Below, piece by piece: positions 42,186 through 51,875 of a DNA stretch of 64,000 bases. Made by a program: the position numbers and the translations under genes. The stretch is from positions 124,001-188,000 of the forward strand of contig NZ_JAEMUW010000008.1 of the NCBI RefSeq assembly GCF_016598485.1, read 5' to 3'. The notes under the pieces are model-generated. The model saw only the letters and a list, made by a program, of their open reading frames with translations, made no database searches and had not been told where the DNA came from. Origin of the DNA: Micromonospora coerulea (GTDB lineage Bacteria; Actinomycetota; Actinomycetes; Mycobacteriales; Micromonosporaceae). The stretch's first letter is position 1, and each line of letters begins with the position of its first letter.

Positions 42186-42264
42186 ACATGCTTGTTCTGG
42201 TTCCGTAACCCCGGCGCATACTTGCGGTCGACCGGTACCCACTCGTAGGACTGGATCGATTGCC

Positions 42265-43242
42265 ATGAGCGCACCGCTGCGTCCGCGTCCGGCCGCCCCG
42301 CACGGGCCCGCCGTACCGTCGGGTGGCGCCTCTGCCGGCGCCCCGTTGGTCTTTCCCCGCACCCTCACCGTCGGCGTGATCGGCGCCGGTCGCGTCGGTG
42401 CGGTGCTGGGCGCGGCGCTCGCCGCCGCCGGGCACCGGGTGGTCGCCGCCTCCGGCATCTCCGGCGCCGTGAAGGCCCGGATGGCGCTGCTGCTCCCGGA
42501 GACGCCGAACCGTTCCGCGACCTCGGTCGCCCACGCCGCCACCGACCTGCTGATCGTGGCCGTGCCGGACGACGCGCTGGCCGGCGTGGTCGCCGGGCTG
42601 GCCGAGACCCGGGCGCTGCGCCCCGGCCAGGTGGTCGCGCACACCTCCGGCGCGCATGGGCTGGCCGTTCTCGCTCCGGCCGCCGCGGTCGGCGCCCGGC
42701 CGCTCGCGCTGCACCCGGCGATGACCTTCACCGGTACGCCGGACGACCTGTCCCGCCTGCCCGGCATCTCGTACGGGGTGACCGCCCCGGCGGAGCTGCG
42801 TGCGTTCGCCGCCCGGCTGGTTGCCGACCTGGGCGGGGTGCCGGAGTGGATCGGCGAGACGGATCGGGCGCTCTACCACGCGGCCCTGGCGCACGGCGCC
42901 AACCACCTGGTCACCCTGGTCAACGAGGCGGCCGACCGGCTGCGCGACGCCGGGGTGGACCGGCCGGAGAAGGTCCTCGCCCCGCTGCTGCGCGCGGCCC
43001 TGGAGAACGCCCTGCGGCTCGGCGACGACGCGCTGACCGGCCCGGTGTCCCGGGGCGACGCGGGCACCGTACGCCGGCACCTGGACCGGCTGGCGGCGAC
43101 CGCGCCGGAATCTGTGCCCCCGTATCTGGCGTTGGCCCGACGGACCGCGGACCGGGCCATCGCGGCCGGTCGGTTGCGCCCGGTGGACGCGGAGTCGCTG
43201 CTGGACGTGCTGAGTGGGATCCATCGGGAGGTGGCCGCATGA
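42265..43242 (+). CDS. DUF2520 Rossmann-like NADP-binding protein
   Basis: The 325 residues contain a Rossmann nucleotide-binding start [17 protein letters not shown] and a block [12 protein letters not shown] followed by the helical C-terminal domain of ketopantoate-reductase-like enzymes. This family usually precedes panC (Rv3603c position) and is suspected, not shown, to act in pantothenate synthesis. The ATG at 42265 is chosen because earlier codons in frame lack coding bias. Its stop overlaps panC by four bases. Confidence 0.88.
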   Translation: MSAPLRPRPAAPHGPAVPSGGASAGAPLVFPRTLTVGVIGAGRVGAVLGAALAAAGHRVVAASGISGAVKARMALLLPETPNRSATSVAHAATDLLIVAVPDDALAGVVAGLAETRALRPGQVVAHTSGAHGLAVLAPAAAVGARPLALHPAMTFTGTPDDLSRLPGISYGVTAPAELRAFAARLVADLGGVPEWIGETDRALYHAALAHGANHLVTLVNEAADRLRDAGVDRPEKVLAPLLRAALENALRLGDDALTGPVSRGDAGTVRRHLDRLAATAPESVPPYLALARRTADRAIAAGRLRPVDAESLLDVLSGIHREVAA

Positions 43243-44081
43243 CCGAGCTGGTGCACTCGCGCGGGGAGCTGGCGGCGGCGCGGGACGGGCTCAAGGGCAC
43301 CGTCGGCGTGGTGATGACCATGGGCGCGCTGCACTCCGGGCACGAGACGCTGCTCCGGGCCGCCCGGGAGCGGGCCGACCAGGTGATCGTCACGATCTTC
43401 GTGAACCCGCTGCAGTTCGGCCCGAACGAGGATTTCGACCGGTACCCGCGCACCCTCGACGCGGACCTGGAGATCTGCCGGCGGGCCGGCGTGGACGTGG
43501 TCTTCGCCCCCTCGGTGGCCGACATGTACCCGGACGGCGAGCCGACGGTGCGGCTCAACCCGGGCCCGCTGGGCGAGGACCTGGAGGGCCTGAGCCGGCC
43601 GGGCTTCTTCCACGGGGTGCTCACCGTGGTCATGAAGCTGCTCCAGCTCACCGGCCCCGACCTGGCCTTCTTCGGCGAGAAGGACTACCAGCAGCTGACC
43701 CTGGTCCGGCGGATGGTGCGGGACCTGGACGTGCCGGTCGAGGTGGTCGGCGTGCCGACGGTTCGGGAGCCGGACGGGCTGGCGCTGTCCAGCCGGAACC
43801 GTTACCTCTCCCCGGCGGAGCGGCGGACCGCGCTGGGCCTGTCGGCCGCGCTGCGGGCCGGGGTGGCCGCCGCCGAGGAGGGCGGGGACGCCGGCGCGGT
43901 GCTGGCCGCCGCCCATCGGGCCTTCGACCCGTCGGGTGCCCGGCTGGACTACCTGGTGCTGACCGATGCCGATCTGGAGCCGGGGCCGGTGTCCGGCCCG
44001 GCACGGCTGCTGATCGCCGCCTGGGTCGGCGGCACCCGCCTGATCGACAACATGGCGGTCCCGCTCGCCCCCCGTTCCTGA
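43239..44081 (+). CDS. panC: Pantothenate synthetase
   Basis: Condenses pantoate and beta-alanine with ATP to form pantothenate. The 280 residues contain [13 protein letters not shown] (HxGH nucleotide-binding motif), [18 protein letters not shown], and the KMSKS-like region [18 protein letters not shown] lies upstream of the ATG, inside the DUF2520 gene. It is followed by panD, so both direct precursors of pantothenate are made within one operon. Confidence 0.96.
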   Translation: MTELVHSRGELAAARDGLKGTVGVVMTMGALHSGHETLLRAARERADQVIVTIFVNPLQFGPNEDFDRYPRTLDADLEICRRAGVDVVFAPSVADMYPDGEPTVRLNPGPLGEDLEGLSRPGFFHGVLTVVMKLLQLTGPDLAFFGEKDYQQLTLVRRMVRDLDVPVEVVGVPTVREPDGLALSSRNRYLSPAERRTALGLSAALRAGVAAAEEGGDAGAVLAAAHRAFDPSGARLDYLVLTDADLEPGPVSGPARLLIAAWVGGTRLIDNMAVPLAPRS

Positions 44082-44115
44082 CCACCCACCACCACACCCC
44101 GCGGAAAGGCGCCCG

Positions 44116-44535
44116 ATGTTCCGGACCATGCTCAAGTCGAAGATCCACCGCGCCACGGTGACCCAGGCCGACCTGCACTACGTCGGCTCGGTGACCGTGG
44201 ACGAGGAGCTGCTCGACGCGGCCGACCTGATCCCTGGCGAGCAGGTGGCGATCGTGGACATCACCAACGGGGCGCGGCTGGAGACGTACGTGATCCCGGG
44301 CGAGCGGGGCAGTGGCGTGATCGGCATCAACGGCGCCGCCGCGCACCTGGTACACCCGGGCGACCTGGTCATCCTCATCTCGTACGGCCAGATGGACGAC
44401 GCCGAGGCCCGCGCCTACCGGCCCAAGGTCGTCCATGTCGACGCGTCCAACAAGATCGTCGACCGCACCACGGACCCCACCACCGCCGCCCCCGGCACCG
44501 CCGGCAACCCCATCCCCAACCCCCTGGCCGCCTGA
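44116..44535 (+). CDS. panD: Aspartate 1-decarboxylase proenzyme
   Basis: Makes beta-alanine for PanC. The proenzyme self-cleaves between Gly24 and Ser25 (HYVGS) to form its pyruvoyl cofactor; both residues are present, as is the Asn/Gly-rich core [12 protein letters not shown]. The 139 residues include a Pro/Thr-rich tail. GGAAAGG lies nine bases before the ATG. Confidence 0.96.
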   Translation: MFRTMLKSKIHRATVTQADLHYVGSVTVDEELLDAADLIPGEQVAIVDITNGARLETYVIPGERGSGVIGINGAAAHLVHPGDLVILISYGQMDDAEARAYRPKVVHVDASNKIVDRTTDPTTAAPGTAGNPIPNPLAA

Positions 44536-44538
44536 CCC

Positions 44539-44557
44539 CACCCGCCATCGGCGGGTG
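44539..44557 (+). terminator. Hairpin after panD
   Basis: CACCCGCC-ATC-GGCGGGTG, a perfect 8-bp stem starting a few bases after the panD stop. It probably ends the DUF2520-panC-panD transcript. Confidence 0.55.
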
Positions 44558-44638
44558 TGCGCTCTGTCACCGGAAGGTCATTTCTGGTTACCCTGATCGC
44601 GCCGTCGGTGTGACGGTCGTCGGCTGGGGGAGGCCGCG

Positions 44639-45535
44639 ATGCGCCGAGCGATGGGGACGCTGGTCGCCGCGTTGGTCGCGGGGAGCCTGCTGGGCGGGTG
44701 CGCCGCGAGCCGGGGGCTCGACGGGGATCTCACGGACGACTGGGCGGCGCTGCCGGCCGCTGCCGCGTTCACCCCGGCGGCCGGGGTCTGCCAGGTCACC
44801 GATCCGGGTGGCACGCTCGCCCTGGCCGCCTACGAGCCGGTGGGGTGCGACCTGCCGCACCGGGTGGAGACCGTGCACGTGGGAACCTTCCCCGGCGCAC
44901 CGTCGGCGCCGCCGGCCGTCGGCTCGGCCGAGCTGCGCGGGGCCTTCGCCGACTGTGACACCCGGGCCAGCGGTTACGTCGGCGACGACTGGCGGGCCGG
45001 CCGGCTGCGGCTGGCCGTGGCGGTCCCCTCGGCGCCCGGCTGGGCGGCCGGCTCCCGCTGGTACCGGTGCGACCTGGCCGAGCTGAGCACGGTGGAGGCG
45101 AAGGCCGCGGTGGTCACCCGGACGGGCAGCCTGCGGGATGCGCTGAAGGGCGCGTCCGCGCTGCGGCTGGGCTGCCAGCGGACCGGCGGCGCCGACGGCC
45201 GGGGCGTCCGCACCCTGACCCCGGTCGCCTGCGCGACGAGCCACGACGCCGAGTTCGTCGGGGTGTGGCGGGCACCGGACCGCCCGTACCCGAGGAAGGA
45301 CGCCGACTGGGCGCCCTTTTACACCGGCTGCGGCACGGTCCTCGCCCGGTACGTCGGCGTACCCGACGACCCGATCCTGCGGTTCCGCAGCGGCGTGGTG
45401 GTCCGCCCGCCCGCCGCGGGGCGCTGGACCGTGGGCGACCGGGGCGTCCGCTGTTACCTGTGGCTCAGCGACCGTACGGTCACCGCCTCGCTGAAGCGCG
45501 CCGGGCCGGCCGGGCTGCCGGTCCGGACGCGGTAG
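44639..45535 (+). CDS. Septum-formation family lipoprotein
   Basis: The 298 residues start with a signal peptide ending in the lipobox LLGGC (C21). The outer part has paired cysteines in two repeats of the septum-formation module (GVCQVTDPGG...GCDLPHRVETVHVG and ACATSHDAEFVGVWRAP). The Cys-Asp-Leu-Pro-His and Cys-Ala-Thr-Ser-His patterns are typical of this actinobacterial family. GGGGGAGG lies seven to eight bases before the ATG. Exact role unknown. Confidence 0.8.
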   Translation: MRRAMGTLVAALVAGSLLGGCAASRGLDGDLTDDWAALPAAAAFTPAAGVCQVTDPGGTLALAAYEPVGCDLPHRVETVHVGTFPGAPSAPPAVGSAELRGAFADCDTRASGYVGDDWRAGRLRLAVAVPSAPGWAAGSRWYRCDLAELSTVEAKAAVVTRTGSLRDALKGASALRLGCQRTGGADGRGVRTLTPVACATSHDAEFVGVWRAPDRPYPRKDADWAPFYTGCGTVLARYVGVPDDPILRFRSGVVVRPPAAGRWTVGDRGVRCYLWLSDRTVTASLKRAGPAGLPVRTR

Positions 45536-45584
45536 TCCAAACCACTCGTCCCGCCCCCGCCGCCCGGGATGAGGGACCTTCGGG

Positions 45585-47291
45585 TTGACTGTGCTCATGG
45601 ACCTTCCGACCGTCGACCTGCCGGATCTGCCCAGGCTGCTGGCCGCGCCCGCACCGGGCTGGGTGGAGACCACCGACGTGATCGTCGTGGGCTCCGGGGT
45701 CGCCGGCCTGACCGCCGCCCTGCACCTGCGGGAGACGGGGCTGCACGTCACCGTGGTTACCAAGGTCAACATCGACGACGGCTCGACCCGCTGGGCGCAG
45801 GGCGGCATCGCCGCCGTGCTCGACCCGGCGGACACTCCGGCCGCCCACGCGTACGACACGGAGGTCGCCGGCGTCGGCCTCTGCGACCCGGCCGCGGTCC
45901 GGGTCCTGGTGGAGGAGGGGCCGACCCGACTGCGCGAGCTGATGCGGATCGGCGCCGAGTTCGACCGGAACCCGGACGGCTCGTTGATGCTCACCCGGGA
46001 GGGCGGCCACCGGGCCGACCGGATCGTGCACGCCGGTGGTGACGCCACCGGGGCGGAGGTGCAGCGGGCGCTGCACGCGGCGGTCCGGCGGGACCCGTGG
46101 ATCCGGCTGGTCGAGCACGCCCTGGTGCTGGATCTGCTCCGGGCTCCGGGCGACGGCCCCGATGGGCTCGGCCCGGCCTGCGGAATCACCCTGCACGTGC
46201 TCGGCGAGGGCAGCGAGGACGGCGTCGGGGCGCTGCTGGCCCGGGCGGTGGTGCTGGCCACCGGCGGCATGGGGCAGGTCTTCGCGGCCACCACCAACCC
46301 GGCCGTCTCCACCGGTGACGGTGTCGCCCTGGCCCTGCGGGCCGGCGCGGCGGTCACCGACGTGGAGTTCGTCCAGTTCCACCCGACGGCGCTGATCACC
46401 CCGCCCGGGGCGGGCGTGCCCGGTGCCACCCGGGCCCAGCAGCCACTGGTCTCCGAGGCGTTGCGCGGGGAGGGCGCCCACCTGGTCGACGCCGACGGCA
46501 AGCGGTTCATGGTCGGCCAGCACGAGCTGGCCGAGCTGGCCCCCCGGGACGTGGTGGCGAAGGGCATCCACCGGGTGCTGATGGCCACCGGCGCGGACCA
46601 CGTCTACCTGGACGCCCGGCACCTGGGCGGGGACTTCCTCGCCGGGCGCTTCCCGACCATCGTGGCGTCCTGCCTGGCCATCGGCGTGGACCCGGCCACC
46701 GACCTGATCCCGGTCGCCCCGGCCGCCCACTACGCCTCCGGCGGCGTCCGCACCGACCTGCACGGCCGCACCTCCATCCCCGGCCTGTACGCCTGTGGCG
46801 AGGTCGCCTGCACCGGCGTGCACGGCGCGAACCGGCTGGCGAGCAACTCGCTGCTGGAGGGGCTGGTCTTCTCCCGCCGGATCGCCGAGGACATCGCCGC
46901 CGGTCTGCCCGAGCAGGCCCGGCCGGCGGAGACCGGCGCCTGGGTGGGCGGCGGTGGCTGGGTGGTACCGGCCGAGGGCACGCCGGCCCTGCAGCGGGCG
47001 ATGACCCGGGGTGCGGGCGTGCTCCGCTCGGCGGAGACCCTCGCCGGCACCGCCGCGGCCCTGGCCGAGCTGGGGCTGGGGCGGGGCGTGCCGCGCACCG
47101 CCGACTGGGAGGCGACCAACCTGCTCACCGTGGCGTCGACGCTGGTGGCCGCCGCGTCCGCGCGTCAGGAGACCCGGGGTTGCCACTGGCGGGAGGACTT
47201 CCCGACGGCCGACGAGCGGTGGCGGGGCCACCTGGTCGCGGCGGTCGGGGCGCAGGGCAGGTTGACGTCCGAGTGGGAGGAGTCCGCGTGA
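45585..47291 (+). CDS. nadB: L-aspartate oxidase
   Basis: FAD enzyme that oxidises aspartate to iminoaspartate for NAD synthesis. The 568 residues contain the FAD-binding VIVVGSGVAGLTAAL, the active-site region STRWAQGGIAA, QFHPTAL, and CTGVHGANRLASNSLLEGLVF. Start choice: TTG 45585 lies eight bases after GAGGGA, while GTG 45591 and ATG 45597 lack a well-spaced site; ATG 45597 remains possible. No nadA gene is in the window. A two-box repeat joins its stop to nadC. Confidence 0.94.
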   Translation: MTVLMDLPTVDLPDLPRLLAAPAPGWVETTDVIVVGSGVAGLTAALHLRETGLHVTVVTKVNIDDGSTRWAQGGIAAVLDPADTPAAHAYDTEVAGVGLCDPAAVRVLVEEGPTRLRELMRIGAEFDRNPDGSLMLTREGGHRADRIVHAGGDATGAEVQRALHAAVRRDPWIRLVEHALVLDLLRAPGDGPDGLGPACGITLHVLGEGSEDGVGALLARAVVLATGGMGQVFAATTNPAVSTGDGVALALRAGAAVTDVEFVQFHPTALITPPGAGVPGATRAQQPLVSEALRGEGAHLVDADGKRFMVGQHELAELAPRDVVAKGIHRVLMATGADHVYLDARHLGGDFLAGRFPTIVASCLAIGVDPATDLIPVAPAAHYASGGVRTDLHGRTSIPGLYACGEVACTGVHGANRLASNSLLEGLVFSRRIAEDIAAGLPEQARPAETGAWVGGGGWVVPAEGTPALQRAMTRGAGVLRSAETLAGTAAALAELGLGRGVPRTADWEATNLLTVASTLVAAASARQETRGCHWREDFPTADERWRGHLVAAVGAQGRLTSEWEESA

Positions 47292-47340
47292 GCGCGAGGA
47301 GTAAGCCGATCTTGCGAGCCCGGCAGTCGCGAACCGGGGG
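47288..47340 (+). repeat. Intra-operon two-box repeat, copy B
   Basis: It starts GTGAGCGCGAGGAGT, where TGA is the nadB stop, and ends GCAGTCGCGAAC immediately before the nadC ribosome binding region. The boxes match copy A at 35776-35826, while the spacers are unrelated. Confidence 0.7.
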
Positions 47341-47346
47341 GTGCCA

Positions 47347-48243
47347 GTGAGGGAGTCGACGGCAGGGGCGTTGCAGGACGGCGGCCTGGACCCGGCGCGG
47401 GTCCGGCGGGTGATCGTCGACGCGCTCACCGAGGACCTGGGCCCGGACTTCCTCGACGTGACCAGCGTCGCCACCATCCCGGACGCGCAGAACGACACCG
47501 CCGACCTGGTGGCCCGCGCCGACGGGGTGGTGGCCGGGCTGGCCGTGGCCGCCGCGGTGTTCGAGCTGGTGGGCGAGGTGACCGGGTCGGACCGTACGGT
47601 CGAGGTGTCGCTGGTGGCCCACGACGGGCAGCGGGTGGCGCGCGGCGATGTGCTGGCGACGGTGACCGGCCCGACCCGGCTGCTGCTCACCGCCGAGCGG
47701 ACGGCGCTGAACCTGCTCTGCCGGATGTCCGGGGTGGCCACCCACACCCGGGCCTGGGCGGACGCCCTGGCCGGCACCAGGGCGATGGTGCTGGACACCC
47801 GCAAGACCACGCCCGGCCTGCGGCTGCTGGAGAAGTACGCGGTCCGCGCGGGCGGCGGCACCAACAAGCGGATGGGCCTGCACGACGTCGCGATGATCAA
47901 GGACAACCACAAGGTCGCCGCCGGCGGGATCGCGGCCGCCTACCGCCGGGTCCGGGAGGCCTTCCCGGACGTGCCGGTGCAGGTGGAGGTGGACACCCTC
48001 GCCGAGGCGGTGGAGGCCGTCGAGGCGGGGGCGGGCTTCCTGCTGCTGGACAACATGACCCCGGCGCAGCTGCGCGAGGTGGTCGCGGCGGTGGGGGACC
48101 GGGCCGAGCTGGAGGCGACCGGTGGGCTGACCCTGCCGGTGGCCGCCGAGTACGGCGCGACCGGCGTCGATTTCATCTCGGTGGGCGCGCTGACCCATTC
48201 GTCGCCGATCCTGGACATCGCCCTGGACCTCCGGGAGGAGTGA
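47347..48243 (+). CDS. nadC: Nicotinate-nucleotide pyrophosphorylase (carboxylating)
   Basis: Converts quinolinate and PRPP to nicotinate mononucleotide. About 298 residues; family motifs TAERTALNLLCRMSGVAT, DTRKTTPGLR, KYAVRAGGGTNKRMGL and ATGGLTLPVAAEY are intact. GTG 47347 has a GGGGGG stretch about five bases upstream; GTG 47341 is an alternative. It forms an NAD operon with nadB. Confidence 0.95.
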   Translation: MRESTAGALQDGGLDPARVRRVIVDALTEDLGPDFLDVTSVATIPDAQNDTADLVARADGVVAGLAVAAAVFELVGEVTGSDRTVEVSLVAHDGQRVARGDVLATVTGPTRLLLTAERTALNLLCRMSGVATHTRAWADALAGTRAMVLDTRKTTPGLRLLEKYAVRAGGGTNKRMGLHDVAMIKDNHKVAAGGIAAAYRRVREAFPDVPVQVEVDTLAEAVEAVEAGAGFLLLDNMTPAQLREVVAAVGDRAELEATGGLTLPVAAEYGATGVDFISVGALTHSSPILDIALDLREE

Positions 48244-48263
48244 GGGTGGGCAGTCGCGGCGTC

Positions 48264-48269
48264 TAGGCT
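48264..48269 (+). promoter_or_regulatory. -10 box of coaX (leaderless)
   Basis: TAGGCT ends six bases before the coaX GTG, within the 32-base gap after nadC. It gives coaX its own promoter. Confidence 0.55.
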
Positions 48270-48275
48270 GCGTGC

Positions 48276-49034
48276 GTGCTGCTCTGCATCGACATCGGAA
48301 ACACCAACACCGTGCTGGCGACCTTCGACGGCGACAAGCTGGTGCACTCCTGGCGGATCAAGACCGATGCCCGTTCCACGGCGGACGAGCTCGGTCTGAT
48401 GTTCCGGGGGCTGCTGGCCGGTGACGCCGTGGAGATCACCGGGGTGGCCGCCTGCTCGACGGTGCCGGCCGCGCTGCGTTCGCTGCGGAACATGCTGGCC
48501 CGCTACTACGCCGACCTGCCCAGCGTGATCGTCGAGCCCGGGGTGCGGACCGGGGTGCAGCTCGCCATCGACAACCCCAAGGAGGTCGGCTCGGACCGGG
48601 TGGTCAACACCCTGGCCGCGTACACCCTCTACGGCGGACCGTCGATCGTGGTGGACTTCGGCACCACCACCAACTTCGACGTGATCAGCGGCCGGGGCGA
48701 GTTCCTCGGTGGCGCGTTCGCGCCGGGCATCGAGATCTCCTTCGACGCGCTCGCCGCCCGGGCCGCCCAGCTGCGCAAGGTGGAGGCGACCAAGCCCCGC
48801 TCGGTGATCGGCAAGAACACCGTGGAGTGCCTCCAGTCCGGCCTCTACTTCGGCTTCGCCGGGCAGGTGGACCGGATCGTCGAGCGGATGACCGAGGAGC
48901 TGGGCGAGGTGAAGGCGGTGATCGCGACCGGCGGCCTGGCCTCGGTGGTGATCGGCGAGTGCCGGACGATCACCCACCACGAGCCGATGATCACCCTGAT
49001 CGGCCTGCGGATGGTCTACGAGCGCAACAACTGA
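48276..49034 (+). CDS. coaX: Type III pantothenate kinase
   Basis: Phosphorylates pantothenate, the first step of CoA synthesis, and so uses the product of panC and panD nearby. The 252 residues start with the nucleotide-binding IDIGNTNTVLATFDG; DFGTTTNFDVI and GAFAPGIEIS complete the ASKHA-fold active site. The GTG start directly follows a TAGGCT box. Confidence 0.95.
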   Translation: MLLCIDIGNTNTVLATFDGDKLVHSWRIKTDARSTADELGLMFRGLLAGDAVEITGVAACSTVPAALRSLRNMLARYYADLPSVIVEPGVRTGVQLAIDNPKEVGSDRVVNTLAAYTLYGGPSIVVDFGTTTNFDVISGRGEFLGGAFAPGIEISFDALAARAAQLRKVEATKPRSVIGKNTVECLQSGLYFGFAGQVDRIVERMTEELGEVKAVIATGGLASVVIGECRTITHHEPMITLIGLRMVYERNN

Positions 49035-49054
49035 CCCCGACCGCCGCCGGGGTC
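49033..49054. terminator. Hairpin between coaX and the convergent methyltransferase
   Basis: GACCCCG / CGGGGTC, 7-bp stem with an eight-base loop. It overlaps the coaX stop codon and lies 17 bases before the end of the opposing gene. Confidence 0.5.
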
Positions 49055-49071
49055 GAGCGCCGCGGCTGCCG

Positions 49072-49812
49072 TCAGCGCCGCCGCGCCCGGAAGACCAGCG
49101 TCCGGTACGGCAGCTCGACGGTCTCCCGGCCGGCCAGGTCCGGGTGGGTGGCGAAGAGTTCCCGCAGCTCCCGGTCGACGCGCTGCTGCTCCTGCGGCGC
49201 GGCGGTCAGGTAGTACGACCGGGTGCGCAGCATGCCGACCACCTCGTCCGGCGTGAGCGTGGTCCGGTGCGCGAACTCGCCCAGCTCGACGGCGTCGAAG
49301 TCGGGGCCGAAGCCGGTGACCTTCTCCACCAGGTTGCCGGCGTGGTCCCGCAGGTCGGCAATCCGCTCCAGCTCGGCCACCCAGGCCACGCTGTTGTCCC
49401 GGGTGTTCCAGATCGGGGCGAACGTCCCGCCCGTCCGGATCAGCCGGCCGACCTCGGCGTGCGCCCGCTCCTTGTCGAACCAGTGGTAGGCCTGCCCGAC
49501 CAGCACCGCGTCCACCGACCCGTCCGGCAGCGGCACCTCCTCGGCGCTGCCCGTCAGCGCGGTGACGCCGGGCGTCACGGCGTCCAGTTGGGCCCGCATC
49601 CCCGGGTCGGGCTCCACCGCAAGCACCTGGTGGCCGAGGCCGAGGATCGCGCGGCTGAGGATGCCGGTGCCGGCGCCCAGGTCGACGACCCGGGCCGGGG
49701 CGTCGACGCCCGCCAGCGCCCAGCGCACCGCCTCGTGCGGATAGCGGGGGCGGAACCGGTCGTACTCGGCGGCGGCGACGCCGAACGAGAGCGCCTGAGT
49801 GGGGTCGGTCAT
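49072..49812 (-). CDS. Class I SAM-dependent methyltransferase
   Basis: The 246 residues begin FGVAAAEYDRFRPRYP, then the SAM motif VVDLGAGTGILSRAI, acidic loop VEPDPGM and post-motif YHWFDKERAHAEV. This is the class I (UbiE/Methyltransf_11-like) fold; the substrate is unknown. TAACCT ends seven bases before the ATG at 49812, which suggests a leaderless transcript. It is divergent from lysS. Confidence 0.85.
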   Translation of the reverse strand: MTDPTQALSFGVAAAEYDRFRPRYPHEAVRWALAGVDAPARVVDLGAGTGILSRAILGLGHQVLAVEPDPGMRAQLDAVTPGVTALTGSAEEVPLPDGSVDAVLVGQAYHWFDKERAHAEVGRLIRTGGTFAPIWNTRDNSVAWVAELERIADLRDHAGNLVEKVTGFGPDFDAVELGEFAHRTTLTPDEVVGMLRTRSYYLTAAPQEQQRVDRELRELFATHPDLAGRETVELPYRTLVFRARRR

Positions 49813-49903
49813 GGCGGGCAGGTTATCCGGTAACAGCCACCTGGGGGCTTGAGTACGCTCGGGGCCTGACCCCGCCGATATCTCCCTTCTGAGGAAGCGT
49901 GCC

Positions 49904-51412
49904 GTGACCGAGCAGAACCCCGTGCCAGTCGACCCCGCCGACGACCTTCCGGAGCAGATGAAGGTCCGCCGGGAGAAGCGGGACCGGATGCTCGCCGAGG
50001 GCGTCGAGCCGTACCCGGTCGGCTTCCCCCGCACCAGCACCCTGGCGGAGATCCGCGCGAAGTACGCCGCCCTGCCCACGGACACCGCCACCGGCGACCG
50101 GGCCTCGGTCACCGGCCGGGTGATCTTCGTACGCAACACCGGCAAGCTCTGCTTCGCCACCCTGCGGGACGGGGACGGGACCGAGCTGCAGGCGATGCTC
50201 TCCCTGGACCGGGTCGGCGCGGAGCGGCTGGACGACTGGAAGCGCCTGGTCGACCTCGGCGACCACGTCGGCGTGACCGGTGAGGTGATCACCAGCCGGC
50301 GGGGCGAGCTGTCCGTCCTGGCCGACGAGTGGGCGGTCACCGCGAAGGCGCTGCGCCCGTTGCCGGTGGCGCACAAGCCGCTGAGCGAGGAGGCCCGGGT
50401 CCGCCAGCGCTACGTCGACCTGATCGTCCGCCCGCAGGCGCGGCAGATGGTGCGTACCCGGGCGGCCGCGGTGCGCAGCCTTCGCGATTCCCTGCACGGG
50501 GAGGGCTTCATCGAGGTCGAGACCCCCATGCTCCAGTTGCTGCACGGCGGTGCGGCCGCCCGCCCATTCGTGACCCACAGCAATGCATTGAGCACCGATC
50601 TGTATCTGCGAATCGCGCCGGAACTGTTTCTCAAGCGGGCCGTGGTCGGCGGCGTCGACCGGGTCTTCGAGATCAACCGCAACTTCCGTAATGAGGGCGT
50701 CGACTCGTCGCACTCGCCGGAGTTCGCGATGCTGGAGGTCTACCAGGCGTACGGCGACTACGACACGATGGCCGAGTTGACCCGCAATCTGGTGCAGCGC
50801 GCGGCGATCGCGGTGAGCGGCTCGACCGTGGTCACCCACGCCGACGGCCACGAGTTCGACCTGGGCGGCGAGTGGCGTTCGGTGACCCTGTTCGGGGTTC
50901 TTTCCGAGGCGCTCGGCGAGGAGGTCACCGTACGCACCGAACGGTCCCGCCTGGTGGAGTACGCGGACAAGGTCGGGCTGGCCGTCGACCCCAAGTGGGG
51001 GCCGGGGAAGCTGGCCGAGGAGCTTTTCGAGGAGCTGGTCGTTCCGTCGCTGACGGCGCCGACCTTCGTCCGGGACTACCCCGAGGAGACCAGCCCGCTG
51101 ACCCGGGCGCACCGCAGCGAGCCGGGGCTGGCCGAGAAGTGGGACCTCTACGTCCTCGGGTTCGAGCTGGGCACCGCGTACTCCGAGCTGGTGGACCCGG
51201 TGGTGCAGCGCGAGCGGCTGGTGGCGCAGGCGCAGCTCGCCGCCCGCGGCGACGACGAGGCCATGCGACTGGACGAGGACTTTCTCCGGGCGATGGAGTA
51301 CGGAATGCCGCCGGCCGGTGGTATGGGAATGGGAATCGACCGGCTCTTGATGGCGCTGACCGGGCTGGGAATTCGGGAAACCATCCTCTTCCCGTTGGTC
51401 CGCCCCGAGTAG
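49904..51412 (+). CDS. lysS: Lysyl-tRNA synthetase, class II
   Basis: Charges tRNA(Lys). The 502 residues comprise an N-terminal OB-fold anticodon domain (about 60-165) and a catalytic core with motif 2 [18 protein letters not shown] and motif 3 [15 protein letters not shown]. The GTG start has GAGGAAG six bases upstream. Codons near 50575-50640 and 51290-51375 use unusually many A/T-ending triplets (AAT GCA TTG, GAT, TAT, CGA, GGA) compared with neighbouring genes. Confidence 0.96.
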   Translation: MTEQNPVPVDPADDLPEQMKVRREKRDRMLAEGVEPYPVGFPRTSTLAEIRAKYAALPTDTATGDRASVTGRVIFVRNTGKLCFATLRDGDGTELQAMLSLDRVGAERLDDWKRLVDLGDHVGVTGEVITSRRGELSVLADEWAVTAKALRPLPVAHKPLSEEARVRQRYVDLIVRPQARQMVRTRAAAVRSLRDSLHGEGFIEVETPMLQLLHGGAAARPFVTHSNALSTDLYLRIAPELFLKRAVVGGVDRVFEINRNFRNEGVDSSHSPEFAMLEVYQAYGDYDTMAELTRNLVQRAAIAVSGSTVVTHADGHEFDLGGEWRSVTLFGVLSEALGEEVTVRTERSRLVEYADKVGLAVDPKWGPGKLAEELFEELVVPSLTAPTFVRDYPEETSPLTRAHRSEPGLAEKWDLYVLGFELGTAYSELVDPVVQRERLVAQAQLAARGDDEAMRLDEDFLRAMEYGMPPAGGMGMGIDRLLMALTGLGIRETILFPLVRPE

Positions 51413-51446
51413 CGGTCAACCTTCTCCGGGTCGTTACCGCGTCCTA

Positions 51447-51477
51447 TTGACGCGACAAGCATCGCGCGGGTTATTGT
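51447..51477 (+). promoter_or_regulatory. Candidate lsr2 promoter
   Basis: TTGACG (51447-51452) and TATTGT (51472-51477) spaced 19 bases, about 47 bases before the lsr2 start. This is one of the few sigma-70-like pairs readable by eye in this window. Confidence 0.5.
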
Positions 51478-51524
51478 GCTCCTGGATTCGCAGGAGTAGA
51501 CCCTGCTCGAAAGGAATGTGGGAC

Positions 51525-51875
51525 GTGGCCAAGCAGATCATTCACAAGCTGGTCGATGACCTGGACGGCGGGGACGCTGACGAGACCGTCAAGTTCGCGC
51601 TGGACGGCGTGCAGTACGAGATCGACCTCTCGACTTCGAACGCGGAGAAATTGCGCGACGTATTCGCGCCGTACGTGGCGGCGGGCAACAAGGTCGGCCG
51701 CGGCGGCGTGGTCGTCGGCGGGCGGGCCGCGCGCGGGCGGGGCGGCGCCACCGCCGACCGCGAGCAGAACAGGGCCATCCGCGCCTGGGCGAAGAAGTCC
51801 GGCAAGGACATCTCGGACCGGGGGCGCATTCCGCAGGAGATCGTCGACGAGTACCACTCGAAGGCCGGCCACTGA
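51525..51875 (+). CDS. lsr2: Lsr2 nucleoid-associated xenogeneic silencer
   Basis: The 116 residues comprise an N-terminal dimerisation domain (KLVDDLDGGDADETVKFALD) and a C-terminal DNA-binding domain with DREQNRAIRAWAKKSG and the AT-hook-like RGRIP. Lsr2 coats AT-rich DNA and represses foreign genes in actinobacteria. GTG 51525 is chosen: AAGGA stands nine bases upstream and the product begins MAKQ, close to the mycobacterial MAKKV. The lysS-lsr2-clpC order matches M. tuberculosis. Confidence 0.95.
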   Translation: MAKQIIHKLVDDLDGGDADETVKFALDGVQYEIDLSTSNAEKLRDVFAPYVAAGNKVGRGGVVVGGRAARGRGGATADREQNRAIRAWAKKSGKDISDRGRIPQEIVDEYHSKAGH

